A stretch of 64,000 nt of DNA, taken from NCBI GenBank assembly GCA_936924635.1, contig CAKZHP010000133.1:104422-168421 (forward strand). Direction: 5' to 3'. How positions within the stretch are numbered: the stretch's first letter is position 1; each line of letters starts with the position of its first letter. Below, piece after piece: positions 25,175 through 33,522 of this stretch. The notes below the pieces were generated by a model. The model searched no databases and was not told the origin of the DNA. It saw nothing but the letters and a program-made list of their open reading frames with translations. A program made the position numbers and the translations under genes. The stretch is from an uncultured Propionibacteriaceae bacterium. GTDB taxonomy: Bacteria; Actinomycetota; Actinomycetes; Propionibacteriales; Propionibacteriaceae.

Positions 25175-25728
25175 GGTCGCCCCTCCGTGGGCGGGGCCCG
25201 GTCGCCTTCGTCTGCGGCCTGGCGCTGACCGCCGGCCTGCTGACTGCGCAGGCCATCTCTGACGTCCACATCGTCTCCCCACCGCCGCTGGCACGCGTCT
25301 ACCGCGACCAGCCTGCCCGGGCGGAGGGCATGGAGCTGCGCGTCTTGGGCGTCACCAGCCTTGACGAGGTCGTCGACCGAGCGGGACGCACGGTGGATCT
25401 CACGGAGCGCGGGCGGCGGCTGGTCGTGGTCGAGATGCAGGAGACCTGGGTGGACCGTGGGCGGCACACCGACGAGGTGCGTGACGCCTTCTACTGCCAC
25501 CTCCAGGTCGTCGACGAGGACGGCAGCCACTACGCCCAGGCCGACTCTCCCGACCTCAGCCTGAAGGCCATGGGTCTGCAGGCGGGCCACTGCCCCGGGA
25601 GCAAACGGCTCGCAGAGGGCCCCGTCACGGGGCACTGGTTCTTCTTCGTCCCCAGGGAGTCCAAGCTCCAGCAGGTGCGGATCGCGGTGGGCGAGCGGTT
25701 GCTCGACTCGATCATCGTCGACATCTGA
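25171..25728 (+). CDS. Secreted or anchored protein of unknown function (trio member 3)
   Basis: A 185-aa protein with an N-terminal signal or anchor (VAFVCGLALTAGLLTAQAIS, about 11-30), then a beta-rich domain (MELRVLGVTSL, RRLVVVEMQETWV). Two cysteines (FYCHLQ and GHCPGS) could form a disulfide. FFFVPRESKLQQVRIAVG near the end resembles DUF4352-like strands. It is the last gene of the trio, four bases overlapping the second. Function unknown. Confidence 0.7.
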   Translation: MRSPLRGRGPVAFVCGLALTAGLLTAQAISDVHIVSPPPLARVYRDQPARAEGMELRVLGVTSLDEVVDRAGRTVDLTERGRRLVVVEMQETWVDRGRHTDEVRDAFYCHLQVVDEDGSHYAQADSPDLSLKAMGLQAGHCPGSKRLAEGPVTGHWFFFVPRESKLQQVRIAVGERLLDSIIVDI

Positions 25729-25795
25729 GGCTTCTGCCCTGGCCAGTCGTGGTCAGCCCGTCTCCTCCGGCGCGGGGGCTGGTGACGGCGCGCGC

Positions 25796-25801
25796 TAACG
25801 T
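25796..25801 (+). promoter_or_regulatory. -10 element of a probably leaderless transcript (esterase)
   Basis: TAACGT ends six bases before the GTG start at 25808. Confidence 0.5.
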
Positions 25802-25807
25802 GGGCAC

Positions 25808-26653
25808 GTGCTGAGCATCCCGTACGCGCCCTTGTCCCTGGAGCAGGAGGACGTCGAGTACGAGCACGGCCCCGACTCCGCAGCCAGGGCAGGGGTCGCC
25901 CCGGGGCAGCTCGTCGAGCTGCGCATCGACGATCCGCCGTCCTATCCCAGAACTCGCCGCCGGGTGTGGCTGCACGTGCCGGCAGGCCTGCCCCAAGGTC
26001 GTCCGCTGGCGGCGACACTCATGCTGGACGGGGCGCTGTACCTCGACCCCGCAGGGCCCTTCCGGGCCGGCACCGTGCTCGACAACCTGGTCGCCGCGGG
26101 AGCCCTGCCGCCGATGGTGGGGATCTTCGTCGATCCCGGGGTGGTCCCCGCGGCGGGCGGCGCGGCCGAGCACCGGAACCGCAACGTCGAGTACGACACC
26201 CCCGACTCCAGGTTCGCCGACTTCCTCGCGGACCACGTCTTGGGCCTGGCCGGCGAGCATGTGCGGCTGAGCGACGATCCGCGCAGTCGTCTCGCGTGCG
26301 GGGGCAGCAGCGGGGGCAATGGGGCCTTCACGGCCGGCTGGCATCGTCCAGACGCCTTCGGCCGCGTCATCTCGCTGGGGGGCAGCTTCGCCCAGATTCC
26401 CGGCGGCAACCCGTACCCCCGGCTCATCGAGTCGACCCCCCGCAAGCCGCTGCGGGTGCTGCTGACCGCCGCTCATCGGGACCTGCACTGGAACGAGCCC
26501 GAGCACAACTGGTTCGCCGAGAACCTGCTCGTGGCGGCAGCGCTGGCGAAGGCGGGCTACGACATGCGGCTGGTGCTGCGCGAAGGTGGCCACAGCATGA
26601 CCAACGGCGGTGCCATCCTGCCCGACGCCCTGCGGTGGGCCTGGGCTCGCTGA
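25808..26653 (+). CDS. Enterochelin-esterase-like alpha/beta hydrolase
   Basis: A 281-aa serine hydrolase of the Fes/EstA-like group. The fold shows VWLHVPAGLP, the nucleophile elbow CGGSSGGNG (S167) and the catalytic histidine in REGGHSMTNG near the end. No signal peptide is visible, so it probably acts in the cytoplasm. Fes-type enzymes cleave siderophore esters, but many relatives act on other esters and no siderophore genes are nearby. It is convergent with the large membrane protein. Confidence 0.8.
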   Translation: MLSIPYAPLSLEQEDVEYEHGPDSAARAGVAPGQLVELRIDDPPSYPRTRRRVWLHVPAGLPQGRPLAATLMLDGALYLDPAGPFRAGTVLDNLVAAGALPPMVGIFVDPGVVPAAGGAAEHRNRNVEYDTPDSRFADFLADHVLGLAGEHVRLSDDPRSRLACGGSSGGNGAFTAGWHRPDAFGRVISLGGSFAQIPGGNPYPRLIESTPRKPLRVLLTAAHRDLHWNEPEHNWFAENLLVAAALAKAGYDMRLVLREGGHSMTNGGAILPDALRWAWAR

Positions 26654-26679
26654 GGCACCCCACGCCGCTGGAGATCCCG

Positions 26680-28044
26680 TCAGCCCCCGAGCGTCTGCGA
26701 GACGTCGCCCGTCTGCTGCTGGGGCTGCCCTCCCCCGCCTCCTAGGCGCGTCCAGGGCGCCCCTGTCGCGCTCGCCATGACCCGGTCGAACGCGGCGACG
26801 TGCAGGGCGACCCCAGCCGTGGTGAGCAGCAGGTCGTGGACCACCTGGATCGGGGTGGCCGTGGCCAGCCACCACTCGAGGTCGCCGGTGCCCAGCCACC
26901 GCTTCAGCCCGATCAGCAGCCAGGTCATCACGAAACGCAGCAGCGCCGACAGCAGAAGGTACGCCCCGAGGAACCGCGCCCCGGTGCGAAGCACGAGTCC
27001 GAGCGCGGTGAGGATCGGCACGTACTTGTCGCGCAGATCAGCGGTGGCCGCGCGGGCTGCGCTGATGACTGCGCCGCGGGCGGTTCGCCGCACCGGGGCC
27101 ACGTCGTCATCGGCGGTCGGGGCCTCGCCACGCACCACGGCGACCACGTCCCGCGCTCGGAACTCCCGCCACCCCACGACGGTGGCGGTGAGAGCGACCC
27201 ACATCAACGGCAGGGCGACGGCGTCGCCGAACGCCGGCCACAGATCGGTGGACACCCACCGCCCCAGGTCGAGCAGCGCCGTGGGCAGGGTGAGCCCGAA
27301 GGGCAGCCGCAGGTCAGGCAGCAGGTCGACGAGGGCGTACCAGCGCTCCGTGAGCCAGACGACGGCGCGGCGGTGGGAGACCCAGTCCGCGGCCTTGGGG
27401 ACCAGGGTGAAGAGTGCGAGGAAGGAGCAGAACGTCCAGACCGCCTCGCAGACCGTCATCACGACGGCGGTCACCGTGCGGGCCCGCCCCCGGAGTGTGC
27501 GCTCCAGCGGGGAGCCGAGCCTCTGCAGCAACCAGGCGCCGGCAGCGACAGCCAGGTAGAACCGCCACCAGTCGAGGTTCACGGACCAGCGTTCCCGGTT
27601 GACGCCGAGCGCGTTGCCGTACACGATCTCGTTGCGGACGTAGAGCCGGACGACCTCCTGATCGACGAGCTGCCACGCCGCGTACACGACGAGGAACGGG
27701 CCGATGGCCATCGTGAGGACCTGCAGGGGGCTCTCGTGCTCCCAGACGGTGGCCGGTATCCGGTCCGGGCGGCTGGCCGCCCCGGCTCGCACGGCCAGCG
27801 GCGTGCGCATCAGCGGCACCACGGAGTGGATCATCAGCACCAGCGACCCGACCTGCAGCAGCACCGCGGTGATGAACAGGGCGGTCGCCAGAGCGGGTCT
27901 CGGCCCCGCGGCGGCCGACGCCCACAGCAGCCCCAGGTGACCGGCGGTGCCGAGGAGGAACCAGGCGCCCAGCCACCAGAACCCCGCCACCCAGAGGCGG
28001 GCCGCGTGATCGGCCAGCCGGATGACCTCGGTCAGCGTGCGCAT
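26680..28044 (-). CDS. Multi-pass membrane protein of unknown function
   Basis: A 454-aa protein with about eight hydrophobic spans (near 18-36, 48-75, 110-126, 160-175, 190-213, 275-292, 355-385 and 405-425). It has an amphipathic Trp/Arg-rich middle (WVSHRRAVVWLTERWYALVD) and a Gly/Gln-rich tail. I do not recognise the family. It is convergent with the trio-esterase side, and on its own strand starts ten bases below the YdeI-like gene's stop, so it may be read through from it. Confidence 0.65.
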   Translation of the reverse strand: MRTLTEVIRLADHAARLWVAGFWWLGAWFLLGTAGHLGLLWASAAAGPRPALATALFITAVLLQVGSLVLMIHSVVPLMRTPLAVRAGAASRPDRIPATVWEHESPLQVLTMAIGPFLVVYAAWQLVDQEVVRLYVRNEIVYGNALGVNRERWSVNLDWWRFYLAVAAGAWLLQRLGSPLERTLRGRARTVTAVVMTVCEAVWTFCSFLALFTLVPKAADWVSHRRAVVWLTERWYALVDLLPDLRLPFGLTLPTALLDLGRWVSTDLWPAFGDAVALPLMWVALTATVVGWREFRARDVVAVVRGEAPTADDDVAPVRRTARGAVISAARAATADLRDKYVPILTALGLVLRTGARFLGAYLLLSALLRFVMTWLLIGLKRWLGTGDLEWWLATATPIQVVHDLLLTTAGVALHVAAFDRVMASATGAPWTRLGGGGGQPQQQTGDVSQTLGG

Positions 28045-28054
28045 ACCCCGGAGG

Positions 28055-28344
28055 TTAGTGCGTGGGGGCGCCAGGCCCGGGTCGGCGCCCGGTGCGCTCC
28101 CTGTGGTCGCAGCCGGGCCAGCAGCACGGGCGACGCTTGCCCTCGGCCATCTCCTCCAGCGTGCGGCGGATGCGGCGGGCGCGGGTCTCGTCCTTCTTCG
28201 CCGAGGTCACCCAGCAGATGAACTCGTTGCGGCCCAGCTCGGTCAGGTCGCGCCAGGTCGTGGCGGCATCGGCGTCGTCCGTCAGCGCGCTGCGCAGGTC
28301 GTCGGGAGGTCGTGGACGCTGCCGCCGGGCAGGGAGGTCGCCAT
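28055..28344 (-). CDS. YdeI/OmpD-associated family protein, apparent N-terminal frameshift
   Basis: The C-terminal 75 residues are a clear YdeI-type domain (start PDDLRSALTDD, then ELGRNEFICWVTSAKKDETR, then EGKRRPCCWPGCDHRER). An ATG at 28344 begins a fitting N-terminus (MATSLPGGSVHDLP) in another frame that stops after 20 codons. The two frames meet at the GGG run at 28304-28306; adding one G would join them into a normal protein of about 96 aa. Without repair, translation could start at 28366 with an atypical Arg/Pro-rich leader. Function unclear; some members affect bacteriocin sensitivity. It overlaps nothing and follows tgt on the same strand. Confidence 0.65.
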
Positions 28345-28346
28345 GG

Positions 28347-29573
28347 TCAGAGCCGCCCGGTGCCATACGCGCCGAGCCATTCCGTACGGAACGCGTCGAA
28401 CTGACCGGCGTCGAGGGCGTCGCGGATGGCGTCGAGCAGGTGCACGGTGAACCACTCGTTGTGGATCGTGGCGAGCGTCGAGGCGAGGATCTCCTTGGCC
28501 TTGAACAGGTGGTGCAGGTACGCCCGGGTGTGGTGGGTGCAGGTGTAGCAGCCGCACCCCTCCTCGAGCGGGCCGAACGCTCGCCGGTGCGCGGCGGTGT
28601 TCACGTTGTACCGGCCGCGTGCGGTGTAGATCGCCCCGTTGCGGGCCACCCGTGACGGGTTCACGCAGTCGAAGGTGTCGGCGCCGGCGGCCACCCCGGC
28701 GAACAGGTCGTCGGGCTCGGAGATGCCGAGCAGGTGGCGGGGCTTGTCCTCCGGCAGCGACTCGGAGACCCAGGTGCAGATGGTGCCGAGGTTCTCCTTC
28801 TCCAGGGCGCCCCCGATGCCGTACCCGTCGAACCGCTGCCCGTCGACCTCCAGCGTCGCCAGCCCGCTGGCCGCCTGGCGTCGCAGGTCCTCGTACTGCG
28901 CGCCCTGCACGACCCCGTACAGCGCCTGGTAGGGCTTGCCGACCCGCTCCCGCGTGAGCCGGGCGTGCTCGGCCAGGCAGCGTGCCGCCCAGGCCTCCGT
29001 GCGCTTCACGGAGCGCTCCTGGTAGTCGCGGGTGTTCATCAGCGTGGTGAGCTCGTCGAAGGCGAACATCACGTCGGCGCCGAGCTGGTGCTGGATCTGC
29101 ATGCTCACCTCGGGCGTGAACCGGTGCCGGTCGCCGTTGAGGTGCGAGGTGAAGGTGACCCCGTCGTCGTCGACCTGCACCAGCCGGGCCGCGTTCTCGG
29201 CCACCACGTCGTCGCTGGTGAGCCCGCGGGTGTCCATGGCGAGCACCTTCTTGAACCCCACGCCCAGGCTCATCACCTGGAAGCCGCCGGAGTCGGTGAA
29301 CGTCGGGCCCGGCCAGCCCATGAAGCGGCCCAGGCCCCCGGCCTCGTCGACGACGTCGGCGCCGGGCTGAAGGAACAGGTGGTATGCGTTCGCGAGCACC
29401 GCCTGCGCGCCGAGGTCGGCGACCTGCTCGGGGAGAAGCGCCTTCACCGTGGCCTTGGTGCCGACCACGGTGAACGCCGGTGTACGGATGGTGCCGTGCG
29501 GGGTGGTGATGACGCCCGTACGGCCCTGGGTGCCGTCGAGCCGCGTACCGACCTCGAACCCGAACCCGGTCAC
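28347..29573 (-). CDS. tgt: Queuine/preQ tRNA-guanine transglycosylase
   Basis: A 408-aa TIM-barrel enzyme that swaps guanine 34 in GUN-anticodon tRNAs for a queuosine base. FTDSGGFQVMSLG (catalytic region), MFAFDELTT, the nucleophile region FDCVNPSRVARNG and the zinc site GCGCYTCTHHTRAYLHHL, near the C-terminus, are intact. The GTG at 29573 overlaps the rsmE stop (GTGA), so it is the fourth gene of the hrcA-dnaJ-rsmE-tgt operon. No queuosine biosynthesis genes are in the window; the YhhQ transporter at 12.1 kb suggests salvage. Confidence 0.95.
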   Translation of the reverse strand: MTGFGFEVGTRLDGTQGRTGVITTPHGTIRTPAFTVVGTKATVKALLPEQVADLGAQAVLANAYHLFLQPGADVVDEAGGLGRFMGWPGPTFTDSGGFQVMSLGVGFKKVLAMDTRGLTSDDVVAENAARLVQVDDDGVTFTSHLNGDRHRFTPEVSMQIQHQLGADVMFAFDELTTLMNTRDYQERSVKRTEAWAARCLAEHARLTRERVGKPYQALYGVVQGAQYEDLRRQAASGLATLEVDGQRFDGYGIGGALEKENLGTICTWVSESLPEDKPRHLLGISEPDDLFAGVAAGADTFDCVNPSRVARNGAIYTARGRYNVNTAAHRRAFGPLEEGCGCYTCTHHTRAYLHHLFKAKEILASTLATIHNEWFTVHLLDAIRDALDAGQFDAFRTEWLGAYGTGRL

Positions 29574-30313
29574 GCTCCGCGGCCCAGCTCGGTCAGCAGC
29601 CGCAGCTGCACCAGCGCCACGCCGCCGGCGGTGGAGGTGCGCAGCACCGTCTCCCCCATCAGGACGGGGATGGCGCCAGCGGCCTCGAACGCGGCCAGCT
29701 CGTCGGGCGCGATGCCACCCTCGGGGCCGATCACGAACACCACGTCGGCGCCGGCCGGCCGCTGCTCGACGATGGCCGTGGTGGCCGACTCGTGCAGGGC
29801 GTACGCGCACTCGGCCCGCCGCAGGCGCTCGGCGACCTCGGCGGTGGTGGCGAGCGGTGCCACCTTCGGCACCCGCAGCCGCCGGGACTGCTTGGCCGCC
29901 TCGCGCGCCGTGGTGACCCACTTCGCGTGGGCCTTCTCGCCGCGCTCCCCCTGCCAGCGCACGATGGAGCGGGACGCCTGCCAGGGCACGATCTCGTCCA
30001 CGCCGACCTCGGTGAGCAGGTCGATGGCCTGCTCCACCCGATCGTTCTTCGGGATCGCCTGCACGCACACGAACCGCGGCCGCGGCGCGGGCGCGTGGAG
30101 CACCTCGTCGACCTGCACGTCGAGACCGTCCTTGCGGGTCGCGGTCACCGGGCCGCGTACGCCGAGGCCGTGGCCGTCGGCCAGCGTGACCCGCTCGCCC
30201 ACGGCGATGCGGCGCACCACTGACGCGTGGTGACCCTCTCGCCCCGAGAGCGTGACCGTGTCGCCGACCGTCACGGTGTCGGCGAGGTCGGCCAGGAAGA
30301 ACCCGTCGCTCAC
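29570..30313 (-). CDS. rsmE: 16S rRNA (uracil-1498-N3)-methyltransferase
   Basis: A 247-aa SPOUT methyltransferase that modifies 16S rRNA U1498. The N-terminal PUA-like part (about 1-70) precedes the knot domain with KNDRVEQAIDLLTEVGVDEI, VFVIGPEGGIAPDEL and the C-terminal MGETVLRTSTAGGVAL, all SAM-site motifs. GTG start overlapping the dnaJ stop; GTGA overlap into tgt. The dnaJ-rsmE order is widely conserved. Confidence 0.95.
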   Translation of the reverse strand: MSDGFFLADLADTVTVGDTVTLSGREGHHASVVRRIAVGERVTLADGHGLGVRGPVTATRKDGLDVQVDEVLHAPAPRPRFVCVQAIPKNDRVEQAIDLLTEVGVDEIVPWQASRSIVRWQGERGEKAHAKWVTTAREAAKQSRRLRVPKVAPLATTAEVAERLRRAECAYALHESATTAIVEQRPAGADVVFVIGPEGGIAPDELAAFEAAGAIPVLMGETVLRTSTAGGVALVQLRLLTELGRGA

Positions 30314-31473
30314 CCGCCGAACGCCTCCTTCAGCCAGCCGAAGACGCCCTTCTGGCCGGGCTTGTGGACCTGGGCCTCGGGGGCGGTCTCCCCGCGCATC
30401 TCGGCCAGGCCGCGCAGCAGCGAGCGCTGGTCCTCGTCGAGCTTGGTGGGGGTCTGCACGAGGACGGTCACCAAGAGGTCGCCGCGGCCGTTGCCCCGCA
30501 GCCTCGGCACGCCCCGGTCCTTGACCTCGACCCGGGTGCCGGACTGGGTACCCGCGGGCACGTCGACCTCGACGCTGACCTGGTCGGGGTCCTGGTCGTC
30601 GCGCTCGGCCTCCAGGGTGGGCAGGGTGATGGAGGTGCCCAGGGCCGCCGCGGTCATCGGCACCCGGATCACCACCTGCAGGTCGTCGCCGTCACGCTTG
30701 AAGGTCTCGTGCTCGGCGATCTGCAGCTCCACGTACAGGTCGCCCGCCGCCCCGCCGCCGGTGCCGACCTCGCCCTGGGCGTCGAGGTGGATGCGGTTGC
30801 CGGTGGCGACACCCGGCGGCACCTTCACGTTGAGCGTGCGCTGGGAGCGGATCCGACCCTCGCCGGAGCACTCCGGGCACGGGTTCGGGATCACGGTGCC
30901 GTAGCCACGGCAGGTCGGGCACGGCTGCGCGGTGCGGATGTCGCCCAGGAACGAGCGCTGCACCGTCACCACGTCGCCGGCGCCGTGACAGGTGGTGCAG
31001 GTCACCGGCTCGCCGCCGGCCGAGCCGCTGCCGCTGCAGCGGGGGCACAGCACGGCGGTGTCGACCGTGAGCGGCTTGGTGATGCCGAAGGCGGCCTCGG
31101 CGAGGGTCAGCCGGAGGCGTACCAGGGCGTCCTGCCCGCGCTGGGTGCGCGAGCGCGGGCCACGCTGCATGCCGCCCCCGCCGAACATCGCGTCGACGAG
31201 GTTGGTGAAGTCGAACCCGCCGCCGAAGCCGGGCGGGAAGCCGCCGCCCATGCCGCCGCCGCCCATCGGGTCGCCGCCGCGGTCGAAGACGTCGCGCTTG
31301 GTGCTGTCGGAGAGCACCTCGTACGCCTCGCCGATCCTCTTGAAGCGGTCGGCGGCGTCCGGCTCGGTGGCGACGTCGGGGTGGTACTTCATCGCCAGGC
31401 GCCGGTACGCCTTCTTGATCTGATCGGCGGTGGCGTCGCGGGGCACGCCAAGCACCTCGTAGTAGTCGGTCAT
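30310..31473 (-). CDS. dnaJ: Chaperone protein DnaJ
   Basis: A 387-aa Hsp40 co-chaperone of DnaK. J domain 1-68 with HPD at 31-33, Gly/Phe-rich linker (GGGFPPGFGGGFDF), four zinc-binding CxxCxGxG repeats (CPRCSGSG, CTTCHGAG, CPTCRGYG, CPECSGEG) and the C-terminal substrate domains. The ATG at 31473 is ten bases after the hrcA stop. As the DnaJ lies in an HrcA operon under a CIRCE site, it is probably the heat-regulated DnaJ2-type copy, distinct from one paired with dnaK-grpE elsewhere. Confidence 0.95.
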   Translation of the reverse strand: MTDYYEVLGVPRDATADQIKKAYRRLAMKYHPDVATEPDAADRFKRIGEAYEVLSDSTKRDVFDRGGDPMGGGGMGGGFPPGFGGGFDFTNLVDAMFGGGGMQRGPRSRTQRGQDALVRLRLTLAEAAFGITKPLTVDTAVLCPRCSGSGSAGGEPVTCTTCHGAGDVVTVQRSFLGDIRTAQPCPTCRGYGTVIPNPCPECSGEGRIRSQRTLNVKVPPGVATGNRIHLDAQGEVGTGGGAAGDLYVELQIAEHETFKRDGDDLQVVIRVPMTAAALGTSITLPTLEAERDDQDPDQVSVEVDVPAGTQSGTRVEVKDRGVPRLRGNGRGDLLVTVLVQTPTKLDEDQRSLLRGLAEMRGETAPEAQVHKPGQKGVFGWLKEAFGG

Positions 31474-31483
31474 CGGTCTCGAT

Positions 31484-32485
31484 TCATCCTTCGGCCAGGA
31501 AACGGCCGACGTAGCGGGCAACGGCCCTCACCGACGCCATCGTCGAGGGGTAGTCCATGCGGGTCGGGCCGACGACGCCGAGCATCGCCCAGACGTCGTC
31601 GGCGATGCCGTAGCCACTGGCCACGACGGAGGTGGAGTGCAAGGTGACGAGCTCGTTCTCGTGACCGATGCGCACGGTCACGTCGGCGTGGGCGTCACCG
31701 AGCAGGCGCAGCAGCACCACCTGCTCCTCGAGCGCCTCGAGCACCGGCTTCACGGTGCTCTCGAACTGGTCGCCGAACCTGGTCAGGTTCGGCACCCCGC
31801 CGACGGCCACCCGTGTGGCCGGGTCAGAGGCGAGCAGGGTGCGTACGGCACTCGCCGCAGCCGTGACCAGGGGCGTCGCATCGGGGCTCAGGGAGTCGAG
31901 CGCACGGCCGGCGTCGGAGGCGAGACGACCGCGTACGGCGGCGGCGACACGCTGCCCGGCGGCGCTGAGGTCGTCTTCCTCTGCGTCGACGGGGATGTCC
32001 AGAGGGGCCTGGGCGACACGGCCGGTGGAGGTGATGAGGATCACCAGGGCACGCCCCCGGTGGAGGCGCACCAGGTCGACGTGACGCACCACGGCGGTCG
32101 ACACCGCCGGGTACTGCACGATCGCCACCTGCTGGGTGATCTGCGCGAGCAGCCGTACGGTGCGGGCGACCACGTCGTCCATGTCGGCGGCGCCGGCGAG
32201 GAAGGTGGAGATGGCTCGCTTCTCTGCCGGGGAGAGCGGCTTGACGGCGGTGAGGCGGTCGACGAAGAGCCGGTACCCCTTGTCGGTCGGGATCCGGCCC
32301 GCCGAGGTGTGCGGCTGGGCGAGGTAGCCCTCGTCTTCCAGCGCCGCCATGTCGTTGCGGATGGTGGCCGGAGACACGTCGAGCTGGTGACGCTCCACCA
32401 GTGCCTTCGACCCGACCGGCTCTGAGTTCTGCACGTAGTCGGTGATGATCGCCCTCAGGACGGCGAGCTTGCGTTCGTCGAGCAT
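31484..32485 (-). CDS. hrcA: Heat-inducible transcription repressor HrcA
   Basis: A 333-aa repressor binding CIRCE. The N-terminal winged helix (LRAIITDYVQNSEPVGSKAL, then SPATIRNDMAALEDEGYLAQ, then PHTSAGRIPTDKGYR) is textbook. The ATG at 32485 has AGGAGG eight bases upstream; a GTG at 32494 would sit on top of that site. It is the first gene of the hrcA-dnaJ-rsmE-tgt operon and represses its own transcription through the CIRCE directly upstream. Confidence 0.96.
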   Translation of the reverse strand: MLDERKLAVLRAIITDYVQNSEPVGSKALVERHQLDVSPATIRNDMAALEDEGYLAQPHTSAGRIPTDKGYRLFVDRLTAVKPLSPAEKRAISTFLAGAADMDDVVARTVRLLAQITQQVAIVQYPAVSTAVVRHVDLVRLHRGRALVILITSTGRVAQAPLDIPVDAEEDDLSAAGQRVAAAVRGRLASDAGRALDSLSPDATPLVTAAASAVRTLLASDPATRVAVGGVPNLTRFGDQFESTVKPVLEALEEQVVLLRLLGDAHADVTVRIGHENELVTLHSTSVVASGYGIADDVWAMLGVVGPTRMDYPSTMASVRAVARYVGRFLAEG

Positions 32486-32503
32486 GGGCGGCACCTCCTC
32501 CGG

Positions 32504-32530
32504 CTGGCACTCGGCATCAGGGAGTGCCAG
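32504..32530 (-). promoter_or_regulatory. CIRCE operator with overlapping -10
   Basis: A perfect 9-9-9 inverted repeat: CTGGCACTC (32504-32512), nine-base spacer, GAGTGCCAG (32522-32530). It differs from the consensus TTAGCACTC-N9-GAGTGCTAA only at the outer three bases of each arm, symmetrically. On the minus strand a -10-like TAGACT (32529-32534) overlaps the first arm, and the ribosome site follows it. HrcA binding here would block the operon. Confidence 0.9.
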
Positions 32531-32552
32531 TCTAGCGCCGCTCTGCCGGGGT

Positions 32553-32587
32553 GCTCGTGCCGCCCCCAGCGACCAGAGAGTGCAGGT
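32553..32587 (-). repeat. Dispersed 35-bp intergenic repeat, copy 1
   Basis: Read on the minus strand it begins ACCTGCACTCTCTGGTCGCT. It matches 30 of 35 bases of the sequence at 54914-54948. It lies between the hrcA promoter and the metallo-hydrolase gene. Confidence 0.6.
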
Positions 32588-32623
32588 GCGGCCGGCCTGG
32601 CCTGGGCCTCCTCAGCGGTCTTC

Positions 32624-32629
32624 TAGGCT
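32624..32629 (+). promoter_or_regulatory. -10 element of a probably leaderless transcript (metallo-hydrolase)
   Basis: TAGGCT ends seven bases before the GTG start at 32637. Confidence 0.5.
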
Positions 32630-32636
32630 GACGAGC

Positions 32637-33488
32637 GTGACGCACTTCGAGATCGGCACCTGGCAGCAGCTCCGCGAGGGCGTGTACCACGCCACCCTGG
32701 AACCGGCCGGGGTGAACGTCGGGCTGGTGGTCGGGAAGTCGGCGTGCCTGCTGGTCGACACCGGGTCCTCCCCCGAGCAGGGCCGGGAGCTGCGGGCATC
32801 GATCGCCGCGCTCACCCCGGTGCCGCTCACCACGGTCGTGGTGACGCACCACCACTGGGACCACGCGTACGGCCTGGCGGCGTTCGCTGACCTGGAGACG
32901 ATCGGCCACGAGACGGTGGCGGCGACGCTGGCCACCCCGGGTGCAGCGGCCAGGGCCGAGGAGCTCGGGTTCGACGCCACTGAGCTGACCCCGCCCTCGC
33001 GCCCGGTCACGAGCATCGCGGCCCGAGACCTGGGGGGCGCCCACGTGGAGATCGGCCACTTCGGCGCGGCCCACACGCAGGGCGACCTCACCGTGCTGGT
33101 GCCCGGCCGCCGCGTCCTCTTCGCCGGCGACCTCGTCGAGGAGGGTGCTCCCCCCGGCGTCGACGACACCACCTCGTTCCAGGGGTGGCACCGGGTGCTG
33201 GAGTCGGTGGGCACCCTCTGCCGGCCAGACACCCTGGTCGTCCCCGGCCACGGCGCGGTGGTCAACGACGCGTACGTGAACTGGCAGCGTGCCGGTCTGC
33301 ACGCCGTCTGGGGCCAGTGCGAGTGGCTCGTGCAGAACGGGATCAAGGAGGTGGACGCGTACTCGTACCAGGATCTCCAGTGGCCCTGGGGCGAGGAGTG
33401 GGCGCGCGCGGCGATCCACCGCGCGTACGAGGAGCTGGCCGCCCAGGGTCACGTGCCCCGGACCCAGCTGCCGCTGCGCTCCCTCTGA
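32637..33488 (+). CDS. MBL-fold metallo-hydrolase
   Basis: A 283-aa metallo-beta-lactamase-fold protein. The metal site HHHWDH is at 71-76; later ligands are AAHTQGD and the final VVPGHGAVV. The family includes glyoxalase II-like and quorum-quenching lactonases, and the substrate is not evident. The GTG at 32637 is chosen from the fold's start and the -10 seven bases upstream. It diverges from hrcA. Confidence 0.85.
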   Translation: MTHFEIGTWQQLREGVYHATLEPAGVNVGLVVGKSACLLVDTGSSPEQGRELRASIAALTPVPLTTVVVTHHHWDHAYGLAAFADLETIGHETVAATLATPGAAARAEELGFDATELTPPSRPVTSIAARDLGGAHVEIGHFGAAHTQGDLTVLVPGRRVLFAGDLVEEGAPPGVDDTTSFQGWHRVLESVGTLCRPDTLVVPGHGAVVNDAYVNWQRAGLHAVWGQCEWLVQNGIKEVDAYSYQDLQWPWGEEWARAAIHRAYEELAAQGHVPRTQLPLRSL

Positions 33489-33522
33489 TCGGCCCCGACC
33501 GGGTCGTGGAGGGGGTGCCGCG

